Positions 52,639-62,119 are shown, numbered from the stretch's first letter. The stretch: 64,000 nucleotides of DNA from CAMLIZ01 sp966212505 (GCA_966212505.1 CBIHRS010000005.1:129550-193549); one strand, 5' to 3'. Numbers and translations are program-made. The notes: generated by a model from the letters alone, not told the origin.

Positions 52639-53466
52639 ATGACTTTCTGGCAGACCACGCGGTTTCGCATCGACCTGGGCCGTCCGCAGGTGATGGGCAT
52701 CGTCAACGTGACACCCGATTCGTTTTCCGACGGCGGCCGCTTCGCGAGCATCGATGCGGCGATTGCCCATTGCGAGCAATTGCGTGATGAGGGCGCCGAC
52801 ATCCTCGACATTGGCGGCGAGTCGACGCGGCCCGGCGCACGCAAGCCGGGCCCTGAAGAAGAACTGTCCCGTGTCGAGCCGGTGCTGCGTCATGCCGTGA
52901 CTCTGGGCCTGCCGGTGTCGGTGGATACCAGCGAGCCGGCGGTCATGCGAGTGGCCCTCGAAATGGGGGTCGACATCGTCAACGATGTCAGAGCTTTGCG
53001 GACCCCTGGCAGTCTTGAGCTCGTGACTGCACACCCTGCCGCGGGCGTTTGCTTGATGCATATGCGAGGCGAGCCGGGCACGATGCAGTCTGATCCCCGC
53101 TATGCGGATGTCGTACACGAGGTCTCCAGCTTTCTCTCCGAACGCGTCCAGACCTTGCGCGAACGGGGCGTTGCAAGCGGACGCATCACCCTCGATCCAG
53201 GTATCGGCTTCGGCAAGACGATGGAGCACAATCTCGCGCTGCTGCGGCGGCAGCCCGAACTGCTGATGCTGGGCTATCCCTTGCTTGTAGGCTGGTCGCG
53301 CAAATCCACGCTCGGCGCGTTGACCCGCAGGGCGGTCGCTGATCGCCTGCCGGCGAGCATCGCCGCCGCAGTGATGGCCGCGCAGTTGGGGGCAAGCGTG
53401 CTGCGCGTGCACGACGTAGGTCCGACCGTCGATGCATTGAAGGTCTGGGCCGCAGCGACCCGGTAA
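52639..53466 (+). CDS. folP: Dihydropteroate synthase
   Basis: This 275-residue folate enzyme condenses p-aminobenzoate with dihydropterin pyrophosphate. It has both signatures, MGIVNVTPDSFSDGG and GESTRPGARKPGP, plus LDPGIGFGKTMEHN and VGWSRKSTLG. The ATG at 52639 is in line with the family N-terminus. glmM follows after 29 bases, and the folP-glmM pair is common downstream of ftsH. Confidence 0.97.
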   Translation: MTFWQTTRFRIDLGRPQVMGIVNVTPDSFSDGGRFASIDAAIAHCEQLRDEGADILDIGGESTRPGARKPGPEEELSRVEPVLRHAVTLGLPVSVDTSEPAVMRVALEMGVDIVNDVRALRTPGSLELVTAHPAAGVCLMHMRGEPGTMQSDPRYADVVHEVSSFLSERVQTLRERGVASGRITLDPGIGFGKTMEHNLALLRRQPELLMLGYPLLVGWSRKSTLGALTRRAVADRLPASIAAAVMAAQLGASVLRVHDVGPTVDALKVWAAATR

Positions 53467-53495
53467 ACATCACACTGAACAGACAGACAAACAAG

Positions 53496-54827
53496 ATGAG
53501 CAGAACCTATTTCGGTACCGATGGCATCCGTGGCACCGTCGGCCAGGCGCCGATCACGCCCGATTTCATGCTTCGTCTCGGACATGCCGTCGGCCGGGTG
53601 CTGAAGCGCAGCGGCCAGCGCCCCACGGTGCTGATCGGCAAGGACACGCGGATATCGGGCTACATGATCGAGTCGGCGCTCGAGGCGGGCTTTGCATCTG
53701 CCGGCGTCAATGTGCTGCTGACCGGCCCACTGCCGACCCCCGGAGTGGCGTACCTGACCCGCGCATTGCGGCTCGACCTGGGCGTCGTGATCAGCGCCTC
53801 GCACAACCCGTTCGGCGACAACGGTGTCAAGTTCTTCTCCTCCCGCGGCGAGAAGCTACCGGACGAGTGGGAGTCGGCCGTCGAGAGCGCGTTGGCAGAG
53901 CCGCCGCAATGGGTCGATTCCGCCGGCCTGGGGCGGGCTCGCCGCATCGACGATGCGCGCGGCCGCTACATCGAGTTCTGCAAGGGCACGGTCGGAGGCG
54001 AACTGACCCTCAAGGGGCTGAAGCTGGTGGTCGATGCCGCGCACGGTGCGGCCTATCACGTGGCGCCCGACGTGTTCCACGAACTGGGTGCCGAGATCAC
54101 GAGCATCGGCTGCTCGCCGGACGGCTTCAACATCAACGCCGGCGTGGGGGCCACCGCTCCGGCGGCGCTGGTCCGGGCGGTGAAGGAGCGTGGGGCCGAC
54201 TATGGCGTTGCGCTCGACGGCGATGCCGACCGCCTCCAGATGGTCGATGCCGAGGGCCGGCTGTTCAACGGCGATGAGCTGTTGTACGTGATGGTCGCCG
54301 ACCGGCTGGCGCAGGGGCAGCGGGTCGAAGGCGCCGTCGGAACCCTGATGACCAACATGGCGGTGGAACTTGCTCTTCGTGCGAAGGATGTGCCGTTGGT
54401 ACGGGCCAAGGTCGGCGACCGGTATGTGCTCGAGGAGTTGGCGGCGCGCGGCTGGCAACTGGGCGGCGAAGGCTCCGGCCATCTGCTGGCGCTCGACAAG
54501 CACACCACGGGCGATGGGATCGTCAGCGCGCTGCAGGTGCTGCAGGCGGTGCGCCGCAGCGGTCGCACGCTGGCCGAGTTGCTGGAGGGCGTGAGCCTGT
54601 TCCCGCAAACGCTGATCAACGTTCGCCTGGGCGACGGTGTCGACTGGAAGAAGAGCGCGGCGCTGCGCGACGCGCAGCAGGCCGTGGAGCGCGAACTGGG
54701 CGATGCCGGCCGCGTGCTGATCCGCGCCTCGGGCACTGAGCCGGTGCTGCGCGTGATGGTCGAGGCGCGGGAGGCGGAACAGGCCAGGCGCTGTGCGGAG
54801 CGCCTGGCCCAGGCGGTCAACGCCTGA
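53496..54827 (+). CDS. glmM: Phosphoglucosamine mutase
   Basis: This 443-residue enzyme converts glucosamine 6-phosphate to glucosamine 1-phosphate for peptidoglycan and LPS precursors. The catalytic phosphoserine loop is ISASHNPFGDNGVKFF, metal binding is DGDADRLQMVD, and the C-terminal phosphate-binding loop is RASGTEPVLRVMVEA. FGTDGIRGTVG is at the N-terminus. It converges with a fasciclin-domain gene, 4 bases apart. Confidence 0.98.
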   Translation: MSRTYFGTDGIRGTVGQAPITPDFMLRLGHAVGRVLKRSGQRPTVLIGKDTRISGYMIESALEAGFASAGVNVLLTGPLPTPGVAYLTRALRLDLGVVISASHNPFGDNGVKFFSSRGEKLPDEWESAVESALAEPPQWVDSAGLGRARRIDDARGRYIEFCKGTVGGELTLKGLKLVVDAAHGAAYHVAPDVFHELGAEITSIGCSPDGFNINAGVGATAPAALVRAVKERGADYGVALDGDADRLQMVDAEGRLFNGDELLYVMVADRLAQGQRVEGAVGTLMTNMAVELALRAKDVPLVRAKVGDRYVLEELAARGWQLGGEGSGHLLALDKHTTGDGIVSALQVLQAVRRSGRTLAELLEGVSLFPQTLINVRLGDGVDWKKSAALRDAQQAVERELGDAGRVLIRASGTEPVLRVMVEAREAEQARRCAERLAQAVNA

Positions 54828-54831
54828 CCGC

Positions 54832-55323
54832 TCAGTGCTTCTTCGGGGGCGTCAGCACCCGATCGATCACGTGGACCACGCCGTTGCTGGCCACCATGTC
54901 GGGCTCGGTCACGACGGCGTCTTCCACCGTCACGTAGGTGCCTGCCTTCGACAGGGCGACATCTGCGCCTTGCAATGTCTTCGCATTGCCGTTGTGGACA
55001 TCGGCTGCCGCCAGCCGGGTCGGCAGCACGTGGTAGCTCAGCATTGCCTTCAGCTTCTCCTTGTCCTTCGACAGCGCATCGAGCGCACCGGGCGGCAGGC
55101 TCTTGAAAGCCTCATCGCTTGGAGCAAACATCGTGTAGGGGCCGCCGGCGCGCAGCGTCTCGGCCAGACCGGCTTCAGCGATCAGGCGATTCAGGGTGCT
55201 CAGCTGCGGGTTCCGGGCGGCTGTGTCGGCGATCGGAGCGGGCGCGGGGACGGTGCTGGCACAGCCGCCGAGGCCGAGAGCGATGACGGCAAAGCACGCA
55301 GCCAGCCACGAACGAAGCTTCAT
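54832..55323 (-). CDS. Fasciclin (FAS1) domain lipoprotein
   Basis: This 163-residue protein has signal peptide and lipobox LGGC with Cys21. A single FAS1 domain follows: STLNRLIAEAGLAETL, YTMFAPSDEAFKSLPPG, MLSYHVLPTRL and the late NGVVHVIDRVLTPP. FAS1 domains mediate adhesion or surface interactions. The gene is divergent from pstS. The spacer carries four tandem Pho half-sites oriented toward this gene, so it may be phosphate-starvation induced. Function unknown. Confidence 0.92.
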   Translation of the reverse strand: MKLRSWLAACFAVIALGLGGCASTVPAPAPIADTAARNPQLSTLNRLIAEAGLAETLRAGGPYTMFAPSDEAFKSLPPGALDALSKDKEKLKAMLSYHVLPTRLAAADVHNGNAKTLQGADVALSKAGTYVTVEDAVVTEPDMVASNGVVHVIDRVLTPPKKH

Positions 55324-55411
55324 GAGAACTCCTTGGAGAACGTTTGGAAAGAGGGAATGAAACGCGCAGACGCGTTGCGTCTTGTTGCGGCCGAGAGGCT
55401 ATTCGTCACGA

Positions 55412-55452
55412 ATGACAGTCACGTGACGGCTTCATGACGGCAAATATGACAA
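55412..55452 (-). promoter_or_regulatory. Four tandem Pho half-sites oriented toward the fasciclin gene
   Basis: On the plus strand TGAC occurs at 55413, 55424, 55435 and 55447, within ATGACAG, GTGACGG, ATGACGG and ATGACAA. Read on the minus strand these are CTGTCAT-like Pho units with periods of 11, 11 and 12 bases, equal to two adjacent Pho boxes. The fasciclin start codon is about 90 bases downstream in that direction. PhoB binding is an inference. Confidence 0.7.
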
Positions 55453-55469
55453 GAAGAAGCGTTCGTCTT

Positions 55470-55487
55470 GTGTCACGGTGCTGTCAT
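55470..55487 (+). promoter_or_regulatory. Pho box for pstS
   Basis: GTGTCAC (55470-55476), a 4-base spacer and CTGTCAT (55481-55487) match the PhoB direct repeat with an 11-base period. A possible -10 TAACTA lies at 55494-55499, and the pstS start is at 55542. Confidence 0.8.
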
Positions 55488-55541
55488 ATGCCGTAACTAA
55501 AGTGCCGGCCATCGATGGACCCCCATGAGAAAGGCACGACC

Positions 55542-56579
55542 ATGACCTTCACCACGCTCCGCTACGCCACCCTGACCACGGCGTTGTTGCTCGCAGCGGG
55601 TGCCTCCTTCGCGCAAGAAGTCACCGGCGCCGGCGCCTCGTTCCCGGCCCCGGTGTACGCCAAGTGGGCGGATGCCTACAACAAGGCCACCGGCGCCCGG
55701 ATCAACTACCAGTCGGTCGGTTCGGGTGCCGGCATCAAGCAGATCAAGGCGAAGACGGTCGATTTCGGCGCCTCGGATGCCCCGTTGAAGGATGAAGAGC
55801 TCGCCAAGGACGGCCTGCTGCAGTTCCCGACCGTGATCGGCGGTGTGGTGCCGGTGGTCAACATCAAGGGCGTCCAGCCGGGCCAGCTCAAGCTGACGGG
55901 CCAGGTGCTGGGCGACATCTACCTCGGCAAGATCGCCAGGTGGAACGATCCCGCCATCGCTGCACTGAACCCCGGCGTCGCGCTGCCCGACGCCCCGATT
56001 GCACTGGTGCGCCGCGCTGACGGTTCCGGCACCAGCTTCATCTTCACCAACTACCTGTCGAAGGTGAATGCCGAGTGGAAGGCCAAGGTCGGCGAGGGTA
56101 CCGCGGTCAATTGGCCCACTGGGGCTGGCGGCAAGGGCAACGAGGGCGTGTCCTCCTATGTGCAGCGCCTGCCCAATTCGATCGGCTACGTCGAATACGC
56201 CTACGCCAAGCAGAACAAGATGGCGTACGTGCTGCTGAAGAACCAGGCTGGCAACTTCGTGGCGCCCAGCGACACCAACTTCAAGGCGGCCGCGGCCAGC
56301 GCCGACTGGAGCAAGAGCTTCTACCAGGTGCTGACCGAGCAGCCGGGCAAGGATTCCTGGCCGATCACCGGTGCCACGTTCATCCTGATGCACAAGCAGC
56401 AGGACAAGCCCGGCCAAGCCACCCAGGTCCTGAAGTTCTTCGACTGGGCCTACGCCACCGGCGACAAGATGGCTGACGACCTCGACTACGTGCCGCTGCC
56501 CGACTCGGTCAAGGCACTGATCCACAAGCAGTGGGGTGACGTCAAGGACGCTTCCGGCAAGGCCATCGCCTACAAGTGA
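55542..56579 (+). CDS. pstS: Phosphate ABC transporter substrate-binding protein PstS
   Basis: This 345-residue periplasmic phosphate-binding protein has a Sec signal with likely cleavage after residue 24 (ASFA/QEV). The binding loop GAGASFPAPVYAKW, FGASDAPL and RRADGSGTSFIFTNYL carry phosphate contacts typical of PstS. The ATG at 55542 is used, not the upstream ATG at 55515, which precedes the signal peptide. It heads the pst-pho operon under a Pho box. Confidence 0.97.
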   Translation: MTFTTLRYATLTTALLLAAGASFAQEVTGAGASFPAPVYAKWADAYNKATGARINYQSVGSGAGIKQIKAKTVDFGASDAPLKDEELAKDGLLQFPTVIGGVVPVVNIKGVQPGQLKLTGQVLGDIYLGKIARWNDPAIAALNPGVALPDAPIALVRRADGSGTSFIFTNYLSKVNAEWKAKVGEGTAVNWPTGAGGKGNEGVSSYVQRLPNSIGYVEYAYAKQNKMAYVLLKNQAGNFVAPSDTNFKAAAASADWSKSFYQVLTEQPGKDSWPITGATFILMHKQQDKPGQATQVLKFFDWAYATGDKMADDLDYVPLPDSVKALIHKQWGDVKDASGKAIAYK

Positions 56580-56614
56580 CCGCAGCTGCAGACCGCTCGA
56601 AGAGGGACACGACC

Positions 56615-57637
56615 GTGACCGCTACACTGCCTGCGCCTCCATTCCCCGAGAACGCAGAAATGCAACGTGCGGACCTGTCGAGCGGCCCGCAGCCTGTGCG
56701 GCGCGTGTCGCCGTGGCCGGACCGGCTCTTTGCCGCGCTGGCCCTGGCGGCCGCGCTCGCCACGCTGGCCCTGCTGGCCGGCATTCTTCTCTCGCTGGTG
56801 GTCGGTGCAGCGCCGGCCATCCGCGAATACGGCCTCAGCTTCCTGTGGCGCAGCGAGTGGGATCCGGTGCAGGACCACTACGGTGGCCTGGTCATGATCT
56901 ACGGCACGCTGGTCACCTCGCTGATCGCGCTGTTGATCGCGGTGCCGGTGAGCTTCGGCATCGCGCTGTTCCTTACCGAGCTGTCACCCGCCTGGCTGAA
57001 ACGCCCCCTGGGCATCGCGATCGAACTGCTCGCCGCGGTGCCGTCGATCGTCTACGGCATGTGGGGCCTGCTGGTGTTCGGCCCCTTGCTCGCCACCTAT
57101 GTGCAGCAGCCGTTGCAGGCGGCCTTCAACGGTGTGCCGGTGCTAGGCGCGCTGGTGTCCGGCCCGCCGGTCGGCATCGGCCTGCTGTCGGCCGGCATCA
57201 TCCTCGCGATCATGATCATCCCGTTCATCGCCTCGGTGATGCGCGACGTGTTCGAAGTGACGCCGCCGATGCTGAAGGAATCCGCCTATGGCCTCGGCTC
57301 GACGACCTGGGAGGTCGTCTGGCGCGTGGTGCTGCCGTTCACCAAGACCGGTGTCATCGGCGGCATCATGCTCGGCCTGGGCCGCGCGCTGGGCGAAACG
57401 ATGGCGGTCACCTTCGTGATCGGCAACGCCAACCAGCTGCAGTCGATCTCCCTCTTTGATGCAGCCAGCAGCATCACGTCGACGCTGGCCAATGAGTTTG
57501 GCGAGGCAGGGGAGGGGCTGCATCGTGCCTCGCTGCTGTACCTCGCGTTAGTGTTGTACTTCATCACGTTTGTCGTGCTGTCGTTGTCGAAGCTGCTGCT
57601 CGCGCGCCTCAAAAAGAACGAGGGGGCGCGGACATGA
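56615..57637 (+). CDS. pstC: Phosphate ABC transporter permease PstC
   Basis: This inner-membrane permease is 340 residues long from GTG 56615 (AGAGGG upstream). A frame-internal GTG at 56576 overlapping the pstS stop would add 13 residues, and ATG 56660 would shorten it by 15. Six TM helices are visible, with the permease EAA-like loop around ESAYGLGSTTWEVVWRVVLPFTKTG. AVPSIVYGMWGLLVFGP is typical of PstC. It overlaps pstA by ATGA. Confidence 0.95.
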   Translation: MTATLPAPPFPENAEMQRADLSSGPQPVRRVSPWPDRLFAALALAAALATLALLAGILLSLVVGAAPAIREYGLSFLWRSEWDPVQDHYGGLVMIYGTLVTSLIALLIAVPVSFGIALFLTELSPAWLKRPLGIAIELLAAVPSIVYGMWGLLVFGPLLATYVQQPLQAAFNGVPVLGALVSGPPVGIGLLSAGIILAIMIIPFIASVMRDVFEVTPPMLKESAYGLGSTTWEVVWRVVLPFTKTGVIGGIMLGLGRALGETMAVTFVIGNANQLQSISLFDAASSITSTLANEFGEAGEGLHRASLLYLALVLYFITFVVLSLSKLLLARLKKNEGART

Positions 57638-58497
57638 GCATGTCCTTCGACGCCAGCCGCTTGGCGATGCACCGGCGCCGCAAGCGCACGAACCGCATCG
57701 CACTCGCGCTCGCGATGGCCGCGATGATCTTCGGCGTGTTCTGGTTGGTCTGGATCCTCTACGAGACCGTGCGCCTAGGCGCCGGCGCGCTATCGTGGTC
57801 GGTGCTGACGGAAATGACACCTCCCCCGCAATCCGACGGGGGGGGGCTGGCGAACGCGATCTTTGGCTCGCTCGTCATGGTGACGCTGGCCACCTTCATC
57901 GGCACGCCGATTGGTGTGATGGCCGGGGTTTATCTTGCGGAGTACGGACAGCGTACGGTACTCGGGCGTTGCACGCGCTTCGTCAACGACATCCTGCTGT
58001 CCGGGCCCTCGATCGTCATCGGCTTGTTTGTGGCAGCCACCGTGGTGGCACAGATGCGCACCAACTCAGGCCTGGCAGGAGCCCTTGCGCTTGCATTGCT
58101 CGTGATTCCGGTAGTCATCCGCACAACCGAGAACATGCTGGCGCTGGTGCCCAATGCCCTGCGCGAAGCCGCTTATGCCTTGGGCACTCCCAAGTGGAAG
58201 GTGATTCTTTCGGTCACGTTGAAGTCGGCCCGCGCCGGCGTGCTAACTGGCGTGCTGCTTGCTGTGGCCCGGATTGCCGGAGAAACCGCGCCGCTGCTGT
58301 TCACTGCGCTGTCGAACCAGTTCTGGAATAGCAATCTTCTGCGTCCGATGGCAAGTCTGCCCAAGGTGATCTACGACTTCGCGATGGGTCCCGATCCCAA
58401 CCAGCAGCGGCTCGCATGGGCTGGCGTGTTCTTCATTACCGTGGGCGTGCTCGCGCTGAACATCCTGGCGCGCGTGTTCTTCCGCAACAAGACCTGA
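57634..58497 (+). CDS. pstA: Phosphate ABC transporter permease PstA
   Basis: This 287-residue permease is the partner of PstC, with about six TM helices. LVMVTLATFIGTPIGVMAGVYLAEYG and ILLSGPSIVIGLFVAATVV are typical, and the coupling loop is EAAYALGTPKWKVILSVTLKSARAGVLTG-like. It starts at ATG 57634, overlapping pstC by 4 bases. pstB begins 7 bases after its stop. Confidence 0.96.
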   Translation: MSMSFDASRLAMHRRRKRTNRIALALAMAAMIFGVFWLVWILYETVRLGAGALSWSVLTEMTPPPQSDGGGLANAIFGSLVMVTLATFIGTPIGVMAGVYLAEYGQRTVLGRCTRFVNDILLSGPSIVIGLFVAATVVAQMRTNSGLAGALALALLVIPVVIRTTENMLALVPNALREAAYALGTPKWKVILSVTLKSARAGVLTGVLLAVARIAGETAPLLFTALSNQFWNSNLLRPMASLPKVIYDFAMGPDPNQQRLAWAGVFFITVGVLALNILARVFFRNKT

Positions 58498-58504
58498 GAA
58501 CGAC

Positions 58505-59290
58505 ATGGACGTTGCAGTGCGACCCGAAGTCATCGAGAAGCCCAAGCTCTCGGTGCGCAACCTGAATTTCTTCTACGGCAGCTTCCACGCGCTGAAGCAC
58601 ATCAACCTCGACATCCCCGAGCGCAAGGTCACCGCCTTCATCGGTCCGTCGGGATGTGGCAAGTCGACGCTGCTGCGCACCTTCAACCGCATGTTCGAGC
58701 TGTACCCTGAGCAGCGTGCCGAGGGCGAGATCCTGCTCGACGGCGAGAACATCCTGCGCTCCAGGCTCGATGTCTCGCTGATCCGCGCCAAGGTCGGCAT
58801 GGTGTTCCAGAAGCCCACGCCGTTTCCGATGTCGATCTACGACAACATCGCCTTCGGTGTGCGGCTGTTCGAGAACCTGCCGCGCGTGGAGATGGACGAG
58901 CGCGTCGAATGGGCACTGAAGAAGGCCGCGCTGTGGAACGAGGTGAAGGACAAGCTCGACCAGAGCGGCTCCGGCCTCTCGGGCGGCCAGCAGCAGCGCC
59001 TGTGCATCGCCCGCGGCATCGCGATCAAGCCCGAGGTGCTGCTGCTCGACGAACCGTGCTCGGCGCTGGACCCCATCTCCACGGGCCGCATCGAGGAGCT
59101 GATCCACGAGCTGAAGACCGACTACACGGTGGTGATCGTCACGCACAACATGCAGCAGGCCGCGCGCTGCTCCGACTACACCGCCTACATGTACCTCGGC
59201 GACCTGATCGAGTTCGGTCCTACCTCGGATCTCTTCATGAAGCCGAAGAAGAAGGAAACCGAGGACTACATCACCGGCCGCTTCGGCTGA
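58505..59290 (+). CDS. pstB: Phosphate ABC transporter ATP-binding protein PstB
   Basis: This 261-residue ATPase drives PstCA. It has Walker A GPSGCGKST, Q-loop VFQKPTPFPMSIYDN, signature LSGGQQQRLCIARG, Walker B VLLLDEPCSALDP and the switch His in VIVTHNMQQAARC. The NFFYGSFHALK N-terminus is typical of PstB. It is followed by phoU after 17 bases. Confidence 0.98.
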   Translation: MDVAVRPEVIEKPKLSVRNLNFFYGSFHALKHINLDIPERKVTAFIGPSGCGKSTLLRTFNRMFELYPEQRAEGEILLDGENILRSRLDVSLIRAKVGMVFQKPTPFPMSIYDNIAFGVRLFENLPRVEMDERVEWALKKAALWNEVKDKLDQSGSGLSGGQQQRLCIARGIAIKPEVLLLDEPCSALDPISTGRIEELIHELKTDYTVVIVTHNMQQAARCSDYTAYMYLGDLIEFGPTSDLFMKPKKKETEDYITGRFG

Positions 59291-59307
59291 CCAACGGGAG
59301 TACCCAG

Positions 59308-60015
59308 ATGACCGAGAAGCATCTGTCGACGCAATTCGATGCCGAGCTGAGCGGCATCTCCAACCGCGTGCTCGAGATGGGCGGGCTGGTCGAATCGCAA
59401 GTGGCGCAGGCTGTCTATGCGCTCAGCAACTTCAGCGGCGAGATTGCGACGCAGGTGCTGGCGCAGGAAGAGCGCGTGAATGCGATGGAGGTCGAGATCG
59501 ATCGCGACCTGTCGTCGATCATCGCGCGCCGCCAGCCCACCGCGCGCGACCTGCGGCTGCTGATCGCCGTGTCGAAGACCATCGCCAACCTCGAGCGCGT
59601 GGGCGACGAGGCGGCGCGCGTAGCACGCACGGTGCAGCGCCTGATCAACACCGGCGTGTCGAGCCGCCTGCGGCTTCCGGTGGCCGACCTGGCCTTCGAG
59701 GCCGAACTGGCCACCAAGCAGCTGCGCAAGGCGCTCGACGCCTTTGCCCGCCTCGACACCGAGCGCGCGCTCGAGGTGCTGAAGCAGGACGACCAGATCG
59801 ACCAGGAGTTCGACGGCCTGCTGCGCAAGCTGATCACCTACATGATGGAAGACCCGCGCACCATCTCCGCCAGCATCGACCTCGTGTTTGTCGCCAAGGC
59901 GATCGAGCGTGTGGGCGACCATGCGAAGAATCTTGCCGAGGTCATCATCTACATCGTCAAGGGCGCCGACGTTCGCCACAGCTCGATGGCCGACGTCGAG
60001 TCGATGGTGCGTTGA
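59308..60015 (+). CDS. phoU: Phosphate-specific transport regulator PhoU
   Basis: This 235-residue all-helical protein has two PhoU repeats. Each carries the metal-binding E(D)xxxD-type motif: ERVGDEAARVARTVQ in the first and ERVGDHAKNLAEVIIY in the second. It links PstSCAB to PhoR and keeps PhoB silent when phosphate is plentiful. It starts at ATG 59308; the longer frame upstream is antisense-like shadow of pstB. Confidence 0.96.
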   Translation: MTEKHLSTQFDAELSGISNRVLEMGGLVESQVAQAVYALSNFSGEIATQVLAQEERVNAMEVEIDRDLSSIIARRQPTARDLRLLIAVSKTIANLERVGDEAARVARTVQRLINTGVSSRLRLPVADLAFEAELATKQLRKALDAFARLDTERALEVLKQDDQIDQEFDGLLRKLITYMMEDPRTISASIDLVFVAKAIERVGDHAKNLAEVIIYIVKGADVRHSSMADVESMVR

Positions 60016-60039
60016 GTCCTTGGCGCCACAGGAGTTGCG

Positions 60040-60753
60040 ATGAGCCAGGTGCTAGTGGTGGAAGACGAGTCGGCGATCGCCGAGCTGATCTCGATCAACC
60101 TGCGCCATGCAGGCTATGAAGTGACGATCGCCGCGAACGCCGACCAGGCCCAGCGCGAGGTCGACCGGATGCTGCCCGATCTGGTCATCCTCGACTGGAT
60201 GCTGCCCGGCCAGTCGGGCCTGGCGCTGGCGCGCCGCTGGCGTTCGGAAGCCCGCACGCGCGAGCTGCCGATCATCATGCTCACGGCGCGGTCCGACGAG
60301 TCCGACAAGGTCTCGGGCCTCGATGCGGGCGCCGACGACTACCTGACCAAGCCGTTCTCCACGCATGAGCTGCTGGCGCGCATGCGCGCCGTGCTGCGGC
60401 GCAAGGCGCCCGAGGCGCTGGATGCTGCGGTGGAGATCGCTGGCCTGCGCCTCGATCCGTCCACGCGCCGCGTCACGCGCACGATCGACGGTGCGCCGCG
60501 TGAAGTGAAGATCGGGCCGACCGAATTCCGCCTGCTGCATTTCTTCATGACGCACCCCGAGCGCGTGCACAGCCGTTCGCAGCTGCTCGACCGGGTGTGG
60601 GGCGACCATGTGTTCATCGAGGAGCGGACGGTCGACGTGCATGTGAAGCGACTGCGTGAAGCGCTCAACGTGGTGCAGTGCGCGCAGCTGATCGAGACCG
60701 TGCGCGGCGCGGGCTATCGCATGACCCAGCGGGTGGACGCGCTGTCCGAATGA
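60040..60753 (+). CDS. phoB: Phosphate regulon response regulator PhoB
   Basis: This 237-residue OmpR/PhoB-type regulator has receiver acidic pocket VEDE, phosphoacceptor Asp52 (LVILDWMLPGQSG) and Lys in DYLTKPFS. The winged helix carries RVHSRSQLLDRVWGDHVFIEERTVDVHVKRLR. It binds Pho boxes such as those before pstS. It lies 24 bases after phoU, and phoR follows by 13 bases. Confidence 0.98.
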   Translation: MSQVLVVEDESAIAELISINLRHAGYEVTIAANADQAQREVDRMLPDLVILDWMLPGQSGLALARRWRSEARTRELPIIMLTARSDESDKVSGLDAGADDYLTKPFSTHELLARMRAVLRRKAPEALDAAVEIAGLRLDPSTRRVTRTIDGAPREVKIGPTEFRLLHFFMTHPERVHSRSQLLDRVWGDHVFIEERTVDVHVKRLREALNVVQCAQLIETVRGAGYRMTQRVDALSE

Positions 60754-60766
60754 GCCGCCGCGCATC

Positions 60767-62119
60767 ATGAGTTGGCTGTGGCCGCGCCTCTTCGCGGCGA
60801 TGCTGTTCGTCCTGCTCGGTGCCGTGGGCGGTTGGCTGGCCGGCTTGGTCGTGCATGCGCCGCGCTGGGGGGCGCTGACGGGAGCCACCTGTGCTGTCAT
60901 CGCGATGGTGCTGCTCGACGGCTTGCGTGCGCATCGGCTGATGCAGTGGCTTCGTGGCTCGCAGGAAGGGCCTGCGCCGCGCGGCAGGCGCTTCTGGGGC
61001 GAGGTGGGCTACCGTGTGGAGCGTGCGCTGCGCCTGCGCGAGCGTGCGCTCGAGCAGGAGCGCCAGCAACTGCAGCAGTTTCTCTCGGCGATCGAGGCCT
61101 CGCCCAATGGGGTGCTGCTGCTCGACGCGAACGACCAAATCGAGTGGGCGAACAACGTCGCCGCTGATCATCTGGGTCTTGATCCGGTGCGCGATCGTCG
61201 GCAGCGGGTGACCAACCTGGTCCGTGCCCCGGCCTTCGTTGCGCATCTGCAGAGTGGCCGGCTCAGTGAATCATTGGTGATTCCCAGTCCGCGCGGCGGC
61301 ACGCTCTCAATCGTCGTTCGCCCGTACGGCGACGGCATGAAGCTCGTGCTGACGCAGGACATCACCGAGCGCGAACGCAACGAGGCGATGCGCCGCGACT
61401 TCGTGGCCAACGTGTCGCACGAGATCCGCACGCCCTTGACCGTGCTGGCCGGCTTCGTGGAGACGCTGGCCAACCTGCCGCTGACCGAGGCCGAGCGCAA
61501 GCGGGTGCTGGTCCTGATGCAGCAGCAGACGGATCGCATGCAGACGTTGGTCGGCGACCTGCTCACGTTGGCGCAGCTCGAGGGCAGCCCGTGGCCGTCG
61601 GCCGATCGGTGGGTGGCCGTGGCGGCGCTGATGCAGCGTGTGCAGGCCGATGCGACCTCGCTATCGGCCGGGCGGCACCAGCTCTTGTTCTCCGCAGGCG
61701 AGGCGGCCGAGATCGCCGGCAATGAAACCGAGCTGTACAGCGCCCTGGCCAATCTGGTGACCAACGCCGTGCGCTACACACCAGAGGGCGGCCGCATCGA
61801 GGTGCAATGGCGACCGCGTTCCGACGGAGGCGGCGAGTTCGAGGTCATCGATACCGGCATCGGTATCGAGCGCGAGCACCTGCCGCGCCTGACCGAGCGC
61901 TTCTACCGGGTCGACGGCAGCCGTTCGCGCGATACCGGCGGCACGGGACTGGGGCTGTCCATCGTCAAGCACGTGGTGCAGCGCCATGGCGGTGAGCTCG
62001 ATATCCAGAGCGAACTGGGCAAGGGATCGAGCTTCCGCCTGCTGTTTCCCGCATCGCGCGTGCGGCGGGCCGCTACGGCAGCTCCGATGGCCGCGGCGGC
62101 GGCCGAGTCGTCGCGCTGA
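60767..62119 (+). CDS. phoR: Phosphate regulon sensor kinase PhoR
   Basis: This 450-residue kinase has two N-terminal TM helices (about 7-29 and 38-52) with almost no periplasmic loop. A PAS domain follows (about 103-200, NGVLLLDANDQIEWANN). HisKA has phosphoacceptor His218 in FVANVSHEIRTPLTVL. The HATPase has NLVTNAVRYTPEGG, DTGIGIEREHL and GGTGLGLSIVKHVVQRHGG. It senses phosphate through PstSCAB and PhoU rather than directly. Confidence 0.98.
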   Translation: MSWLWPRLFAAMLFVLLGAVGGWLAGLVVHAPRWGALTGATCAVIAMVLLDGLRAHRLMQWLRGSQEGPAPRGRRFWGEVGYRVERALRLRERALEQERQQLQQFLSAIEASPNGVLLLDANDQIEWANNVAADHLGLDPVRDRRQRVTNLVRAPAFVAHLQSGRLSESLVIPSPRGGTLSIVVRPYGDGMKLVLTQDITERERNEAMRRDFVANVSHEIRTPLTVLAGFVETLANLPLTEAERKRVLVLMQQQTDRMQTLVGDLLTLAQLEGSPWPSADRWVAVAALMQRVQADATSLSAGRHQLLFSAGEAAEIAGNETELYSALANLVTNAVRYTPEGGRIEVQWRPRSDGGGEFEVIDTGIGIEREHLPRLTERFYRVDGSRSRDTGGTGLGLSIVKHVVQRHGGELDIQSELGKGSSFRLLFPASRVRRAATAAPMAAAAAESSR

